A stretch of 64,000 nucleotides of DNA from CATQGW01 sp965242565 (GCA_965242565.1 OZ251457.1:2666001-2730000), one strand, 5' to 3'. Shown: positions 9,550-18,031, counted from the stretch's first letter. The notes: generated from the sequence alone by a model not told the origin. Numbers and translations are program-made.

Positions 9550-10175
9550 CCCCCGCCCACACCCTCACCCCCGCCCACACCTTCACCCCCGCCATACCCG
9601 CGCCCACTTCCGTCATACCCGCGCTTGTCGCGGGTATCTCGACGCGAACAGCACCAACCCCACTCTCCGCTCCCCCTACCGCCATTCCTGCGCCCCTTAC
9701 ACACCCCCCGCCGCACGCCCCCTTCCGTCGCCCCAGACTTGATCTGGGGCCCAAACCCAACCCCGTTCGCAGCGCCAACCCCCGAACCACCCGCCAACCC
9801 ACCTTCGTGGCGCACTCCGAGACATCGCCCCTTTTCTCGTCATTCCCGCCCCCGAGCGGGAATCGGCCCCACACCGCCCCCAACCCCCACGCGCGCCCAA
9901 AACATCCGCCGCCCTCCTTCCGTCGCCCCAGACTTGATCTGGAGCCTGCCCCCGGCTCGAACGGGGGGCCCAAACCCAACTCCCTTCGCAGCACCAACCC
10001 TCCGCACTACTCCCTGCCGCCATTCCCGCGCCCCCTCACCCCCGTCATTCCCGCGCCCCTTTTCTCGTCATTCCCGCCCCCGAGCGGGAATCGGCCCCAC
10101 ACCGCCCCCAACCCCCGCCCAACCGTGATACCGTCGCCTCTCTACATAGAACATGAGAGCGACACAGGAGCACAC
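9550..10175 (+). repeat. Intergenic REP-like repeat cluster (types A, A', B and B-long)
   Basis: 626 bases without a gene. Contents: type A' at 9611-9640; type B at 9727-9773 (GCCCCAGA/TCTGGGGC palindrome plus the CCCAAACCCAAC tail); a perfectly repeated 62-bp type A unit at 9827-9888 and 10055-10116 (core ATTCCCGC/GCGGGAAT); a double-hairpin B-long element at 9922-9993; and partial CATTCCCGCG copies around 10021-10055. All complete copies read in the plus orientation. The last bases (10140-10175) hold the ribosome site of the following HTH gene. Confidence 0.8.
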
Positions 10176-11039
10176 ATGCCCACCTCCCCCCAACGACGCA
10201 CCCGCATCCGCCGCGCCCACCAACTCCGCCAGCAAGGCAACACCCTCCGCCAAATCGCCCAACACCTCAACGTCGCCCACTCCACCATCGCCGACGACCT
10301 CAAACTGCTCGAAACCCAACCCAACCAACTCACCGCCGCCATCGCCCACGACCTCCTGCTCGAACACACCCTCCAACTCCGCGACCGCGTCCTCAAACTG
10401 CGCAACCAAGACCCCCTCCACCCCCTCCAACGCTTCCCCATCGTCGACGAACTCGGCCGCCGGAAAACCCGCGCCTCCGAAGCCAGCGCCGGCGAAATCG
10501 CCCGCTTCTACGCCCTCCACGAACGCGCCCTCAACCACGCCGAACGCGAATACCGCTACGCACTCCAAGAACTCGCCCACACCGACCTCCAAATCGACGC
10601 CGAACACGATCCCCTCGACTACCCCGACGACCAACTCGCCGCCCAGGAACCCCCCGCCCAGCCCGCCCAACCCGTGCAGCCCGCACAGCCGAACAACCCC
10701 GAACAACCCCGAACAAATCTGAACACATCCGAATACACCCCGACCATCCCCGACCGCGCAACACCCGCCCGACCAGATAAGACCATCCCCCAACCCGCCC
10801 CCACACGCCCCGCACAACCCCGAACAAACCCGAACGCACCCGCACAACCCCGACCGCCCGCCGAACGACTCACCCACGCCCAACTCACCGAACTGCTCGA
10901 AACCCACCCGCCCGACATCAACGCCCTCAACAACCTCCTCCAGCACCCCGAACGCTTCCCCGACTACCCCCCGGCCCTGCTCAACCTGTTCAAGGACATC
11001 ATCGCCAAAGCCGTCAACGCCGCCCACAAAGCCGCCTGA
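10176..11039 (+). CDS. HTH DNA-binding protein with proline-rich linker
   Basis: 287 aa. The start ATG at 10176 is preceded by AGGAG with 5-nt spacing. Residues about 12-47 form a clear helix-turn-helix resembling resolvase/invertase-type or terminase-type HTHs (TLRQIAQHLNVAHSTI). Residues 50-145 are helical and charged. Residues about 160-240 are Pro/Gln/Asn-rich and encoded by repeated CGAACAAC-like units, probably disordered. A short helical domain closes the protein (about 240-287). I do not recognise the family. It could be a transcription factor or a nucleoid/mobile-element-associated factor. It is preceded by the densest repeat cluster in the window; whether that matters is unknown. 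Confidence 0.6.
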   Translation: MPTSPQRRTRIRRAHQLRQQGNTLRQIAQHLNVAHSTIADDLKLLETQPNQLTAAIAHDLLLEHTLQLRDRVLKLRNQDPLHPLQRFPIVDELGRRKTRASEASAGEIARFYALHERALNHAEREYRYALQELAHTDLQIDAEHDPLDYPDDQLAAQEPPAQPAQPVQPAQPNNPEQPRTNLNTSEYTPTIPDRATPARPDKTIPQPAPTRPAQPRTNPNAPAQPRPPAERLTHAQLTELLETHPPDINALNNLLQHPERFPDYPPALLNLFKDIIAKAVNAAHKAA

Positions 11040-11151
11040 ACGCCCCCGACCGCGCCGAGCGCGGCCGCAGCCCCCAACAGAGCCGGCGAACAAGGCCAGT
11101 GAACAGGTCAGCGACCAGGGCCGCTGAGCGACCGAACGCGCGCCGCGCCCC

Positions 11152-11361
11152 CTACAGGCGCAGCTTCCCGTGCGACGGCTGCCGACGACGCTGCCGCCCC
11201 TCCTCCACCTGCTGCTCTCGCTCCAACTCGAACACCGAAATGATGCTGCTCTCGTACACGTAGCCGCACGCCAGGCAGCTCGAATACACACTGTGCGCAT
11301 CCGACTCGACCAACATCGAGCCGCTGCACCGAGGACATTTCGAAGGCGGGGTAACCGGCAT
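11152..11361 (-). CDS. Small zinc-ribbon protein
   Basis: 69 aa from the ATG at 11361, which has GGAGAA about 9 nt upstream. The protein has two Cys pairs, CPRC near residues 9-12 and CLAC near 30-33, followed by aromatic and acidic residues, as in zinc-ribbon folds. The tail is basic (RQRRRQ). The function is unknown; such proteins bind nucleic acid or act as small regulators. Two CRP-like boxes lie 44-84 bases upstream. The longer reading frame to 11472 has no supported start. Confidence 0.55.
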   Translation of the reverse strand: MPVTPPSKCPRCSGSMLVESDAHSVYSSCLACGYVYESSIISVFELEREQQVEEGRQRRRQPSHGKLRL

Positions 11362-11404
11362 CTGCGTTCTTCTCCCGGGCGCTCGCTTGCGCCCTCTGCG
11401 CTGG

Positions 11405-11445
11405 TTGTGAAATCCAGCACAATCTGATTGTGAAACCTTGCACAT
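11405..11445. promoter_or_regulatory. Two tandem CRP/FNR-like operator boxes
   Basis: TGTGAAATCCAGCACA at 11406-11421 and TGTGAAACCTTGCACA at 11429-11444. Both fit TGTGA-N6-xCACA, the CRP/FNR-family half-site pattern with one mismatch, and they repeat at 23-bp spacing. The stretch is markedly AT-richer than its surroundings. It lies between the divergent zinc-ribbon gene (start 11361) and the CbiB-like gene (start 11631). Seen: the paired palindromes. Inferred: regulator family and target. Confidence 0.5.
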
Positions 11446-11630
11446 TCTGTTGAGCCCGCCCCCCGATGTCAAGCGCGCACACCCCCAATCCCCACCAAAT
11501 CGCCCCGCAAATCGCCCTCAAGTCAGCCTCTGTAAACTGCGCCACACAAGCGCCCGCCCGCACCTACGGGCACCCGCAAGCATCCGCCCCGCCCATCCCT
11601 AATCTGGTCGCGTCCCCCGAGGTACCCCCC

Positions 11631-12614
11631 ATGCGACGCATCGCCGACCGCATCTCCGTCTTCGCCCTCGCCCTGCTGCTCGACGCCGCAGCCCAACTGC
11701 TCGTCGGCCCGCCTCCCCAGCCCCACCCCACCTGGCTCGCCTACGGCCTCGACCGCCTCGCCCGCCGCGTCCCCGCACCGCGCCTCCGCCCCGTCGCCCC
11801 CGTCCTCCTCGCACTGCTCGCCACCCGCGCCGCCGCCCTGCTCAGCCACGCCGGCTCGGCCCAACGACCACCGCGTGGCGCGCGACCCGCCGCCATCCTC
11901 CTCCAGGCCGCCCTGCTCGCCTCCACCTTCGACGCCTGGCGCAGCCTCCGCGCCGCCCGCCAAACCGAGCGCCAACTCGACCGCCTCGCCCAACTCGACG
12001 CCCAGACCAACACTCAGGCCAACCATCAGGCCACCGCCCAAACCACCGCCCAAACCGGCGCCGTCGAAATCGAACTCGGACGCCTCGCCCAGAGCGCCGG
12101 CCACGACGTCGTCGGCCCTTGGGCCGCCTACGCCGTCGCCGACCTGCCCGGCGCCGTCGCCTGGGCCGCACTCGAAAACAGCGGCGACGGACCAGACGCG
12201 CCCCTCGCCGCCCTGCTCGAATCCTCCGCCCAACTCGCCGCCGTCCGACAGGCCCGCGACGCCATCGCCGCCGCCGCCACCCTCGCCGCCGCACGCGGCG
12301 GCGCCCCACTCTCCCTCCACATGGACGACATCGTCGACTCCGCCGACGCCCCCCTCGCCGTCACCGCCATGACCGTCGCCCTCAACCGCCGCATCGTCTG
12401 GAACGGCAGAATCAGCGGCTGGCAGCGACCGCCCCCCGACCGCAACGACCTCCGCCGCGCCAACCGCATCGCCCTCCGCGCCCTCGCCCTCCTCGCCGCC
12501 GCCGCCGCCGCCGCCATCGCCGCCGTCGAACTGCTCAAACCCCCCCGCCGCAACAACGACCCGCAACCTCAGCCGCCCGATTGGAACCGCCTCTTCGACC
12601 TCCGCGAACGCTGA
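11631..12614 (+). CDS. Divergent CbiB/CobD-like integral membrane protein
   Basis: 327 aa from the ATG at 11631 (GAGG about 10 nt upstream). The opening LALLLDAAAQLLVGPPPQPHP parallels the first segment of adenosylcobinamide-phosphate synthase (CbiB/CobD), and DLPGAVAWAALEN around residue 170 parallels its conserved DLPGAVAYRAVNT region. Hydrophobic segments lie near residues 8-24, 55-70 and 285-305. The C-terminal half is highly Ala-rich, and most invariant CbiB residues are not evident, so the enzyme may be inactive or repurposed. No other cobalamin genes and no visible B12 riboswitch are nearby. It is a membrane protein of the CbiB superfamily at best; the assignment is tentative. Confidence 0.45.
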   Translation: MRRIADRISVFALALLLDAAAQLLVGPPPQPHPTWLAYGLDRLARRVPAPRLRPVAPVLLALLATRAAALLSHAGSAQRPPRGARPAAILLQAALLASTFDAWRSLRAARQTERQLDRLAQLDAQTNTQANHQATAQTTAQTGAVEIELGRLAQSAGHDVVGPWAAYAVADLPGAVAWAALENSGDGPDAPLAALLESSAQLAAVRQARDAIAAAATLAAARGGAPLSLHMDDIVDSADAPLAVTAMTVALNRRIVWNGRISGWQRPPPDRNDLRRANRIALRALALLAAAAAAAIAAVELLKPPRRNNDPQPQPPDWNRLFDLRER

Positions 12615-12711
12615 CCGCACCCAAACCGCCACCACAGCCCCATTCTGCTTTACCATCTACCGCAGGGAGCATCGCCGCCCGCCCACGCGCCGCCCGAGAG
12701 GAGAACCCGCC

Positions 12712-13137
12712 ATGCCCGCATTCCCCAGCACCGACTGGTTCGAAGCGCTCCGCGACATCGTGCTCGACGACCCCGACTGGCGCGCCTTCGGCATGATGGA
12801 CTGCGCCATGGGCGTCAACGTCGGCGACAGCACCATCAAAATCGTCTTCGACGGCTACGAAATCCCCGAAATCGCCGACATCTCCGACCAACCCGCCGAC
12901 GCCGACCTCGACTTCACCCTCGTCATGCCCCCCGACCGCTGGCGCGAAATGCTCGAAAACATCCAAACCAACGGCCACGCCGACCTCCACCACACCCTCA
13001 ACACCATCGACCTCGAAAGCCCCGAAGAACTCGCCAAAGGCGAGGACTACACCCGCCGCGACCTCTTCTACCGCTTCAACCAAACCCTCCAGGACTTCTT
13101 CGACGCCAGCTCCAACATCGAAACCACCTTCAACTGA
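12712..13137 (+). CDS. SCP2-like sterol/lipid-carrier domain protein
   Basis: 141 aa, soluble and acidic, preceded by a GAGAGGAG ribosome site about 8 nt before the ATG. The pattern VGDSTIKIVFDGYEI, then a strand DLDFTLVMPPDRW and a helix EMLENI, resembles the SCP2 sterol-carrier fold, in which a hydrophobic cavity binds lipids or acyl-CoA. The family call rests on pattern only. It stands alone between the CbiB-like gene and a repeat tract. No catalytic motif is expected. Confidence that it is a real gene is high; the function is weakly supported. Confidence 0.5.
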   Translation: MPAFPSTDWFEALRDIVLDDPDWRAFGMMDCAMGVNVGDSTIKIVFDGYEIPEIADISDQPADADLDFTLVMPPDRWREMLENIQTNGHADLHHTLNTIDLESPEELAKGEDYTRRDLFYRFNQTLQDFFDASSNIETTFN

Positions 13138-13526
13138 CCCACCACTTCCCGTCATTCCCGCCCCATCCTTCCGTCATTCCCGCCCTCGAGCGGGAATCAC
13201 CCCCACTCCACCATCCCCACCATCCCACCATCCCCACCCTCTCGTCATTCCCGCTCCATCCTCCTGTCATTCCCGCCCCCGAGCGGGAATCGCCCCCATC
13301 CCACCCCCCACACCCTCCCGCCACCCCCGCCCCCTCCCGCGCCACCCTCCGCACCCCCTCCGTCGCCCCAGACTTGATCTGGGGCCCAAACCCAACCCCC
13401 TCCACCGCGCAAGCCCCCCAAACCCACCCGCCAGCGCCCGTCCGCAGGCGCTCAGCACGCCCCCACCCATCCACCGCACCCCGCCCAAACAATGCGCCCA
13501 ACCCCGAACTCCGCCACAATAACCCC
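13138..13526 (+). repeat. Intergenic REP-like repeats upstream of thyX
   Basis: 389 bases without a gene. Two type A elements (13171-13199 and 13265-13292; ATTCCCGCC...GCGGGAAT core), partial GTCATTCCCGC copies at 13150 and 13243, and one type B element (13361-13400; GCCCCAGA/TCTGGGGC palindrome with GGGCCCAAACCCAACCCC tail). The region between them consists of CCACC/CATCCCC simple sequence. All copies are in plus orientation. No promoter for thyX is obvious. Confidence 0.75.
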
Positions 13527-14345
13527 ATGCCCATCAGCGTCACCCTCATCGACCACACCAAAAACCCCATCCGCGCCCTCTACATGGCCTACCGCGTCTG
13601 CTACTCCGCACTCACCCCCGAACAAGTCCTCGCGCGCATCGACGACGAACGCATCCCCCACGACAAAATGCTCGAATTCATCGAAGCACGCCTCCAGACC
13701 GGCCACATGTCCCCGCTCGAACAAGTCGTCTTCGAATTCGGCATCTCCGGCGTCTCCCGCGCCTTCAGCCACCAGTTCGTCCGCCACCGCATCGGCATCT
13801 CCTTCGAGCAGCAATCCCAGCGCTACGTCACCTACAAGGGCGGCGAGTTCCCCTACACCGTCCCCCGCACCGTCCAACAGGCCGGCCTCGGCGACGAAAT
13901 GGCCGCCCTCTTCGCCCAAGCCGGCGCCCTCTACGAAAAAATGGTCGACGCCGGCGTCCCCGCCGAAGACGCTCGCTTCCTCCTCCCCAACGCCACCAAC
14001 ACCAACTTCAAAATCACCGTCAACCTCGCCTCCCTCCTCCACATCGCCGACCTCCGCCTCTGCACCCGCGCCCAGTGGGAATTCCGTAAAGTCGTCTCCC
14101 TCATGCGCGCCGAAGTCGTCCGCGTCGCGCCCGAACTCGGCCGCGCACTCCAGCCCAAATGCGGCGAACGACGCCTCGGCTACTGCGACGAGGACTACGA
14201 CGCCTGGCAAGCCTGCCCCATCGGCCGCAAGCGCCCACACAAAAGCGACCTCTTCAACCTCTACAACGCCTACCGCCGCGGCGACCTCGCCGACCTCGAC
14301 GCCGACGACATGGCCCTGATCGCCGCCGAAACCCCCGACGGCTAA
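13527..14345 (+). CDS. thyX: Flavin-dependent thymidylate synthase
   Basis: 272 aa. Converts dUMP to dTMP using FAD and methylenetetrahydrofolate. The ThyX signature RHRxxSxxxxSQRY is complete at residues 86-100 (RHRIGISFEQQSQRY). Conserved segments around NATNTNFKITVNLASLLH and LCTRAQWEFR near residues 155-190 also fit. No ribosome site is obvious at the ATG; it follows an unusually AT-rich ACAATAACCCC stretch. No thyA or dihydrofolate reductase gene is seen in the window, consistent with ThyX-based folate metabolism. Confidence 0.96.
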   Translation: MPISVTLIDHTKNPIRALYMAYRVCYSALTPEQVLARIDDERIPHDKMLEFIEARLQTGHMSPLEQVVFEFGISGVSRAFSHQFVRHRIGISFEQQSQRYVTYKGGEFPYTVPRTVQQAGLGDEMAALFAQAGALYEKMVDAGVPAEDARFLLPNATNTNFKITVNLASLLHIADLRLCTRAQWEFRKVVSLMRAEVVRVAPELGRALQPKCGERRLGYCDEDYDAWQACPIGRKRPHKSDLFNLYNAYRRGDLADLDADDMALIAAETPDG

Positions 14346-14398
14346 CCTGCACCCGGAACAACCACGACCGAAGAACAACGGCCTGAGAGAAGACGCCG

Positions 14399-14968
14399 AT
14401 GCCACGACTGCTTGGAGCCGACCTCCGCGAATTCCTGCAACAGCCCCAAAACGGCGTCCTCGCCTCCCTCCGCGCCGACGGACGCCCCTACACCGTCCCC
14501 GTCTGGTGGCTCTGGCAAGGCGAAGTCGACGACGACGCGCACTCCGAGCGCAACCCCCCGCGCGGCATCCTCTGGCTCACCGGCACCCTCACCCGCGTCT
14601 GGTGCAAACAACTCATCCACGACCCCAGAGCCTCCATCTGCATCGAAACCACCACCCCGGCCGCCCGCCACGTCGGCATCGACGGCGCCTGCGAAGCGCT
14701 CACCCTGCCCGACTTCGACATCTGGCCCGTCTCCCGCAAACTGGCCGAAAAATACGTCGGACGCGGCGACCCCGCCAACAACGACGCCGTCGACGCCTTC
14801 TTCGCCAACATGCAGACCGAACCCCGCATGCTCTTCCGCCTCACGCCCCAAAAATGGCGCGCCATCGACCTCACCGTCTACCGCGGCAAGCGTGAAGACC
14901 GCGACTTCCAGCAACAGGCTCAACAGCATGCCCAGCAGCAGGCCCAGGAGCAGGCGAGCCGGGCCTGA
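14399..14968 (+). CDS. PNPOx-like flavin/F420-binding split-barrel protein
   Basis: 189 aa. The start of the fold, NGVLASLRADGRPYTVPVWW (residues about 18-37), is typical of the pyridoxamine-5'-phosphate-oxidase-like split barrel. It is followed by a GTLTRVWCKQLIHDPRASICIE strand-helix-strand segment. Members bind FMN, F420 or heme; which one cannot be told here. The last about 20 residues are a Gln/Ala low-complexity tail made from short CAGCAG/CAGGCC repeats. The MFS gene starts 24 nt downstream in the same direction. F420 use would fit the LLM-type enzymes elsewhere in the window. Confidence 0.7.
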   Translation: MPRLLGADLREFLQQPQNGVLASLRADGRPYTVPVWWLWQGEVDDDAHSERNPPRGILWLTGTLTRVWCKQLIHDPRASICIETTTPAARHVGIDGACEALTLPDFDIWPVSRKLAEKYVGRGDPANNDAVDAFFANMQTEPRMLFRLTPQKWRAIDLTVYRGKREDRDFQQQAQQHAQQQAQEQASRA

Positions 14969-14992
14969 GCCGCCCGCGCAGCCGAGCAGCGC

Positions 14993-16312
14993 GTGAGCCA
15001 GCACCCGCCCAGCCCCCCCGCCGATCCCCCGCCCGCCCGCTCCCGCGGCGTGCTCGCCAACCCCGCCTTCCGACGCATCTGGGCCGCCGGCGCCATCACC
15101 GCCATGGTGCGCTGGCTCGACATGCTCGTGCTCTCCCTCTACGCCTACGAACTCACCGGCGAAGTCGGCGCCGTCGCCGTCGCCTTCCTCATCCGCATGG
15201 CCCCCCGCCTCCTCTTCGGCTTCTTCGTCGGCGCAATCGCCGACCGCATGGACCGACGCCGACTCTGGATCGCCGCCCTCGCCGCCCTCTGCGTCATGTA
15301 CATCGCCCTCGCCGCCCTCGTCGCCCTCCACGAAATCGCCTTCTGGCACCTCCTCCTCTTCATCTTCTTCGCCGGCATCGTCTGGTCCATCGAATTTCCC
15401 ACCCGCCGCGCCATGATCGCCGATGTCGTCCGCCCCAACCAGGTCGGCCGCGCCGTCGGCCTCGACTGGAGCACCGACAGCATCCTCCGCATCCCCGGAC
15501 CGCTGATCGGCGCAGGCTTCCTCCAGGCCTTCGGCGCAGAGTGGGCCTACGGCTTCGCCGCCGTCGTCTTCGCCGCCGCCGCCCTGATCGCCAGCACCCT
15601 CACCTACCGCCCCGCCCGCGTCGCCCACACCGAAGGCCAGAGCATGAGCGCAGTCATCGCCGACACAATGCGCGACATCGCCGCCGGACTCATCTACGTC
15701 CGCCGCCGCGGCCTACTGCTCGGCACCCTCGTCGTCACCCTTGTCTTCAACCTCCTCTTCCCCGCTTACAACGCCGCCCTGCCCGAAATCGGACAGCAAA
15801 TCCTCGCCGTCGACCAGTTCCGCATCGGCGTGCTCGAAGCCCTCGTCGGCCTCGGCTCCTTCCTCGGCGGACTGCTCATCGCCGGCTGGGGCAGCTGGGC
15901 CCAATCGGGACGCATCTACTACGCCGGCACCGCCTGGTTCATGCTCTGCGTCACCGGCATCGTGCTCTCCGACATCTACCTCGTCTCCGCCGCCCTCGCC
16001 TTCCTCATGGGCTTCGGCTTCGCCGCCTTCGCCATCATGCAAACCTCCATTCTCGTCACCGCCACCCCTCCCGCCATGCGCGGGCGCGTCATGGGCGTGC
16101 TCTCCACCGTGATTGGCCTCGGCCCCCTCACCGGCATGCAGGTACTCCTGCTCACCCCCGCCCTCGGCCTCCAGGGCATGGTGCTCACCGTCGTGCTCGA
16201 AGGCGTCGCCCTCATGCTGCTCGCCCTCCTCTTCTGGCCCAGGATTGTCAAACGCTTGCCGGTCGACGACCCCCTGCTCGCCGCCGCGCCGGCTCCGCAG
16301 CACTCCGCCTGA
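14993..16312 (+). CDS. MFS transporter
   Basis: 439 aa with about 10-12 hydrophobic segments. The intracellular loop motif GAIADRMDRRRLWI after TM2 (residues about 78-91) is the classic MFS signature, and RNQ-like VVRPNQVGRAVGLDWS resembles the MFS_3 (enterobactin-exporter-like) subgroup. The start is taken as GTG 14993, just after the PNPOx-like gene; the proline-rich first 20 residues are presumably cytoplasmic. The substrate is unknown; efflux is more likely than uptake for this subgroup. Confidence 0.8.
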   Translation: MSQHPPSPPADPPPARSRGVLANPAFRRIWAAGAITAMVRWLDMLVLSLYAYELTGEVGAVAVAFLIRMAPRLLFGFFVGAIADRMDRRRLWIAALAALCVMYIALAALVALHEIAFWHLLLFIFFAGIVWSIEFPTRRAMIADVVRPNQVGRAVGLDWSTDSILRIPGPLIGAGFLQAFGAEWAYGFAAVVFAAAALIASTLTYRPARVAHTEGQSMSAVIADTMRDIAAGLIYVRRRGLLLGTLVVTLVFNLLFPAYNAALPEIGQQILAVDQFRIGVLEALVGLGSFLGGLLIAGWGSWAQSGRIYYAGTAWFMLCVTGIVLSDIYLVSAALAFLMGFGFAAFAIMQTSILVTATPPAMRGRVMGVLSTVIGLGPLTGMQVLLLTPALGLQGMVLTVVLEGVALMLLALLFWPRIVKRLPVDDPLLAAAPAPQHSA

Positions 16313-16326
16313 CATACACTGCCCAA

Positions 16327-16686
16327 ATGACCACCATGCGCCGCCGCCGACAGTTCAAGGCCCGGCTGTTCACCCTGCAGGGCTCCCAAATCAGCGATTG
16401 CTTCGCAATCATCGACATCGAGACGACCCGCAACGGCGACACCCGCGAGCGCAGCTGGCGCGGACACTTCACCTCGCTCTCCAACCCCGAGCACGCCTTC
16501 TCCGGCGCCTACCTGCTCCGTGCGCAGGGACAGGAAGAGGGGCAGGAGGAAGGCGCGCGAATCGAGGTCGTCGAAGGCGCCTCCGAACGCCTCGGCGTCA
16601 CCAGCGACGAATACCGCTTCCTCGGCCAGGGCGATCCACCGCCCTCCGACCGACAGCGAGCCAAACGAAAGCCGCGAGGATCATGA
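16327..16686 (+). CDS. Hypothetical small protein coupled to proA
   Basis: 119 aa. The stop overlaps the proA start in an ATGA arrangement, suggesting coupled translation. The sequence begins with a basic stretch (MRRRRQFKARL), has two short beta-like strands (DCFAIIDIETT and RSWRGHFTSL), an acidic Glu/Gly patch from simple repeats (QGQEEGQEEG), and a basic tail. It somewhat resembles small unnamed proteins found next to metabolic genes in Chloroflexota, but I recognise no family. It could equally start at the second Met (16336). Confidence 0.5.
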   Translation: MTTMRRRRQFKARLFTLQGSQISDCFAIIDIETTRNGDTRERSWRGHFTSLSNPEHAFSGAYLLRAQGQEEGQEEGARIEVVEGASERLGVTSDEYRFLGQGDPPPSDRQRAKRKPRGS

Positions 16687-17981
16687 CTGCTACGGCCGTT
16701 GACCCCTACAACCAGCTGCGCAGCCAGGTCAAAGCCGCAGCAGCGGCGGCTCCGACGCTGGCCGTCGCAACCGGCGAGACCAAGGACGCCGCGCTGCGCG
16801 CCGCCGCGCGCCTGCTGCGCGAGCGCTGCAACCGCATCACCACCGAAAACGCCGAGGACGTCGAAGAATCGCGAGGGCGCCTGAGCGAGGCGATGCTGGA
16901 CCGGCTGCTGCTCACGCCCGACCGCGTACACGGCGTCGCCGCCGGCCTGGACGCCCTGGCCGCGCTCGACGACCCGATCGGCGAGGTGATCGACAGTCGC
17001 CGCGCCGAAAACGGCCTGCTCATCGAGCGCCGCCGCGTCCCCCTCGGCGTGATCGCCTCCGTCTACGAGAGCCGCCCCAACGTCACCATCGACATCGCCG
17101 CGATCTGCCTCAAGAGCGGCAACGCGGCGGTGCTGCGGGGCGGCCGCGAAGCCCGCCGCAGCAACGCAGCGCTGGCCGAAGCGCTCTGCGACGGCCTGCG
17201 CGAGGCGGGCCTGCCGGCGGACGCGGTGCAGCTGGTGCGCAGCGCCGACCGCGCACTGGTCGGCGAAATGCTGGCGATGAACGATCTAATCGATCTGATG
17301 GTGCCGCGCGGCGGCAAGGCCCTGATCGAGCGCGTCCGCGACCAGGCCGCCATGCCCGTCGTCGCCGGCGGCATCGGCATCTGCCACACCTACGTCGACG
17401 CCGACGCCGACCTGGCAATGGCGCTGGAGGTGGTCGACAACGCCAAGACGCGCCGCGTCTCCATCTGCAACGCTCTCGATGTGCTGATCGTTCACGAAAC
17501 GGTCGCCCCGCCCTTCCTCTCCGCGCTCGCCCAGCGCTGGAACCCCCAAACCCACGCCGAAGGCGGCGTCGAACTGCGCGCCGACGACCAGGCCCTGCAT
17601 CTGCTCCAACCGACCCCCGCCCGCGCCGTCGCCGCCGGCGAGGACGACTTCGATACCGAATTCCTCAGCCTCACCGCCGGCGTCCGCGTCGTGCCCGACG
17701 CCGACGCCGCGCTCGAACATATCGCCGCCCACGGCTCCGGCCACTCGGAGGCGATCATCACCTCGGACGAGCGGCTGGCCGAGCGCTTCCTGCGCGAGGT
17801 TGACGCCGCCGCCGTCTACGTCAACGCCTCAACCCAGTTCACCGACGGCGGCGAATTCGGCCTCGGCGCGGAGGTCGGCATCTCCACCGGCAAGTTTCAC
17901 GCCCGCGGCCCCATGGGCCTGCGCGAGTTGAGCTCCTACAAGTGGGTCGTGCGCGGCGACGGCCAGACTCGCCCGCGCTGA
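16683..17981 (+). CDS. proA: Glutamate-5-semialdehyde dehydrogenase (gamma-glutamyl phosphate reductase)
   Basis: 432 aa, the usual length. Reduces gamma-glutamyl phosphate to glutamate semialdehyde with NADPH in proline synthesis. RRVPLGVIASVYESRPNV (residues 118-134), KSGNAAVLRGGREA and the catalytic Cys262 in SICNALD are all present. The C-terminus ends normally after the SSYKWVVRG motif. The ATG overlaps the upstream small ORF. proB is not adjacent. Codon choice here is less C-extreme than in thyX and the MFS gene. Confidence 0.95.
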   Translation: MTATAVDPYNQLRSQVKAAAAAAPTLAVATGETKDAALRAAARLLRERCNRITTENAEDVEESRGRLSEAMLDRLLLTPDRVHGVAAGLDALAALDDPIGEVIDSRRAENGLLIERRRVPLGVIASVYESRPNVTIDIAAICLKSGNAAVLRGGREARRSNAALAEALCDGLREAGLPADAVQLVRSADRALVGEMLAMNDLIDLMVPRGGKALIERVRDQAAMPVVAGGIGICHTYVDADADLAMALEVVDNAKTRRVSICNALDVLIVHETVAPPFLSALAQRWNPQTHAEGGVELRADDQALHLLQPTPARAVAAGEDDFDTEFLSLTAGVRVVPDADAALEHIAAHGSGHSEAIITSDERLAERFLREVDAAAVYVNASTQFTDGGEFGLGAEVGISTGKFHARGPMGLRELSSYKWVVRGDGQTRPR

Positions 17982-18031
17982 TTGCGAAACCTGATCGCGA
18001 GACCCGATCGCAAGACCGATTGCGAGGCAGG
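17980..18031 (+). repeat. Short tandem repeat, four units of 12-14 bp
   Basis: Four imperfect units, GATTGCGAAACCT, GATCGCGAGACCC, GATCGCAAGACC and GATTGCGAGGCAGG, run from the proA stop to the start of the DUF3500 gene. The last unit supplies the purine-rich ribosome-site region of that gene. Confidence 0.6.

Noticed and set aside
7771..10116. CRISPR-like appearance of the repeats
   Set aside because: Spacing is irregular, the spaces are low-complexity and not unique, and no cas genes are present.
8496..10175. Upstream extension of the HTH gene frame through the repeat tract
   Set aside because: It overlaps the solute-binding gene and REP repeats; ATG 10176 has a good ribosome site and matches where the fold starts.
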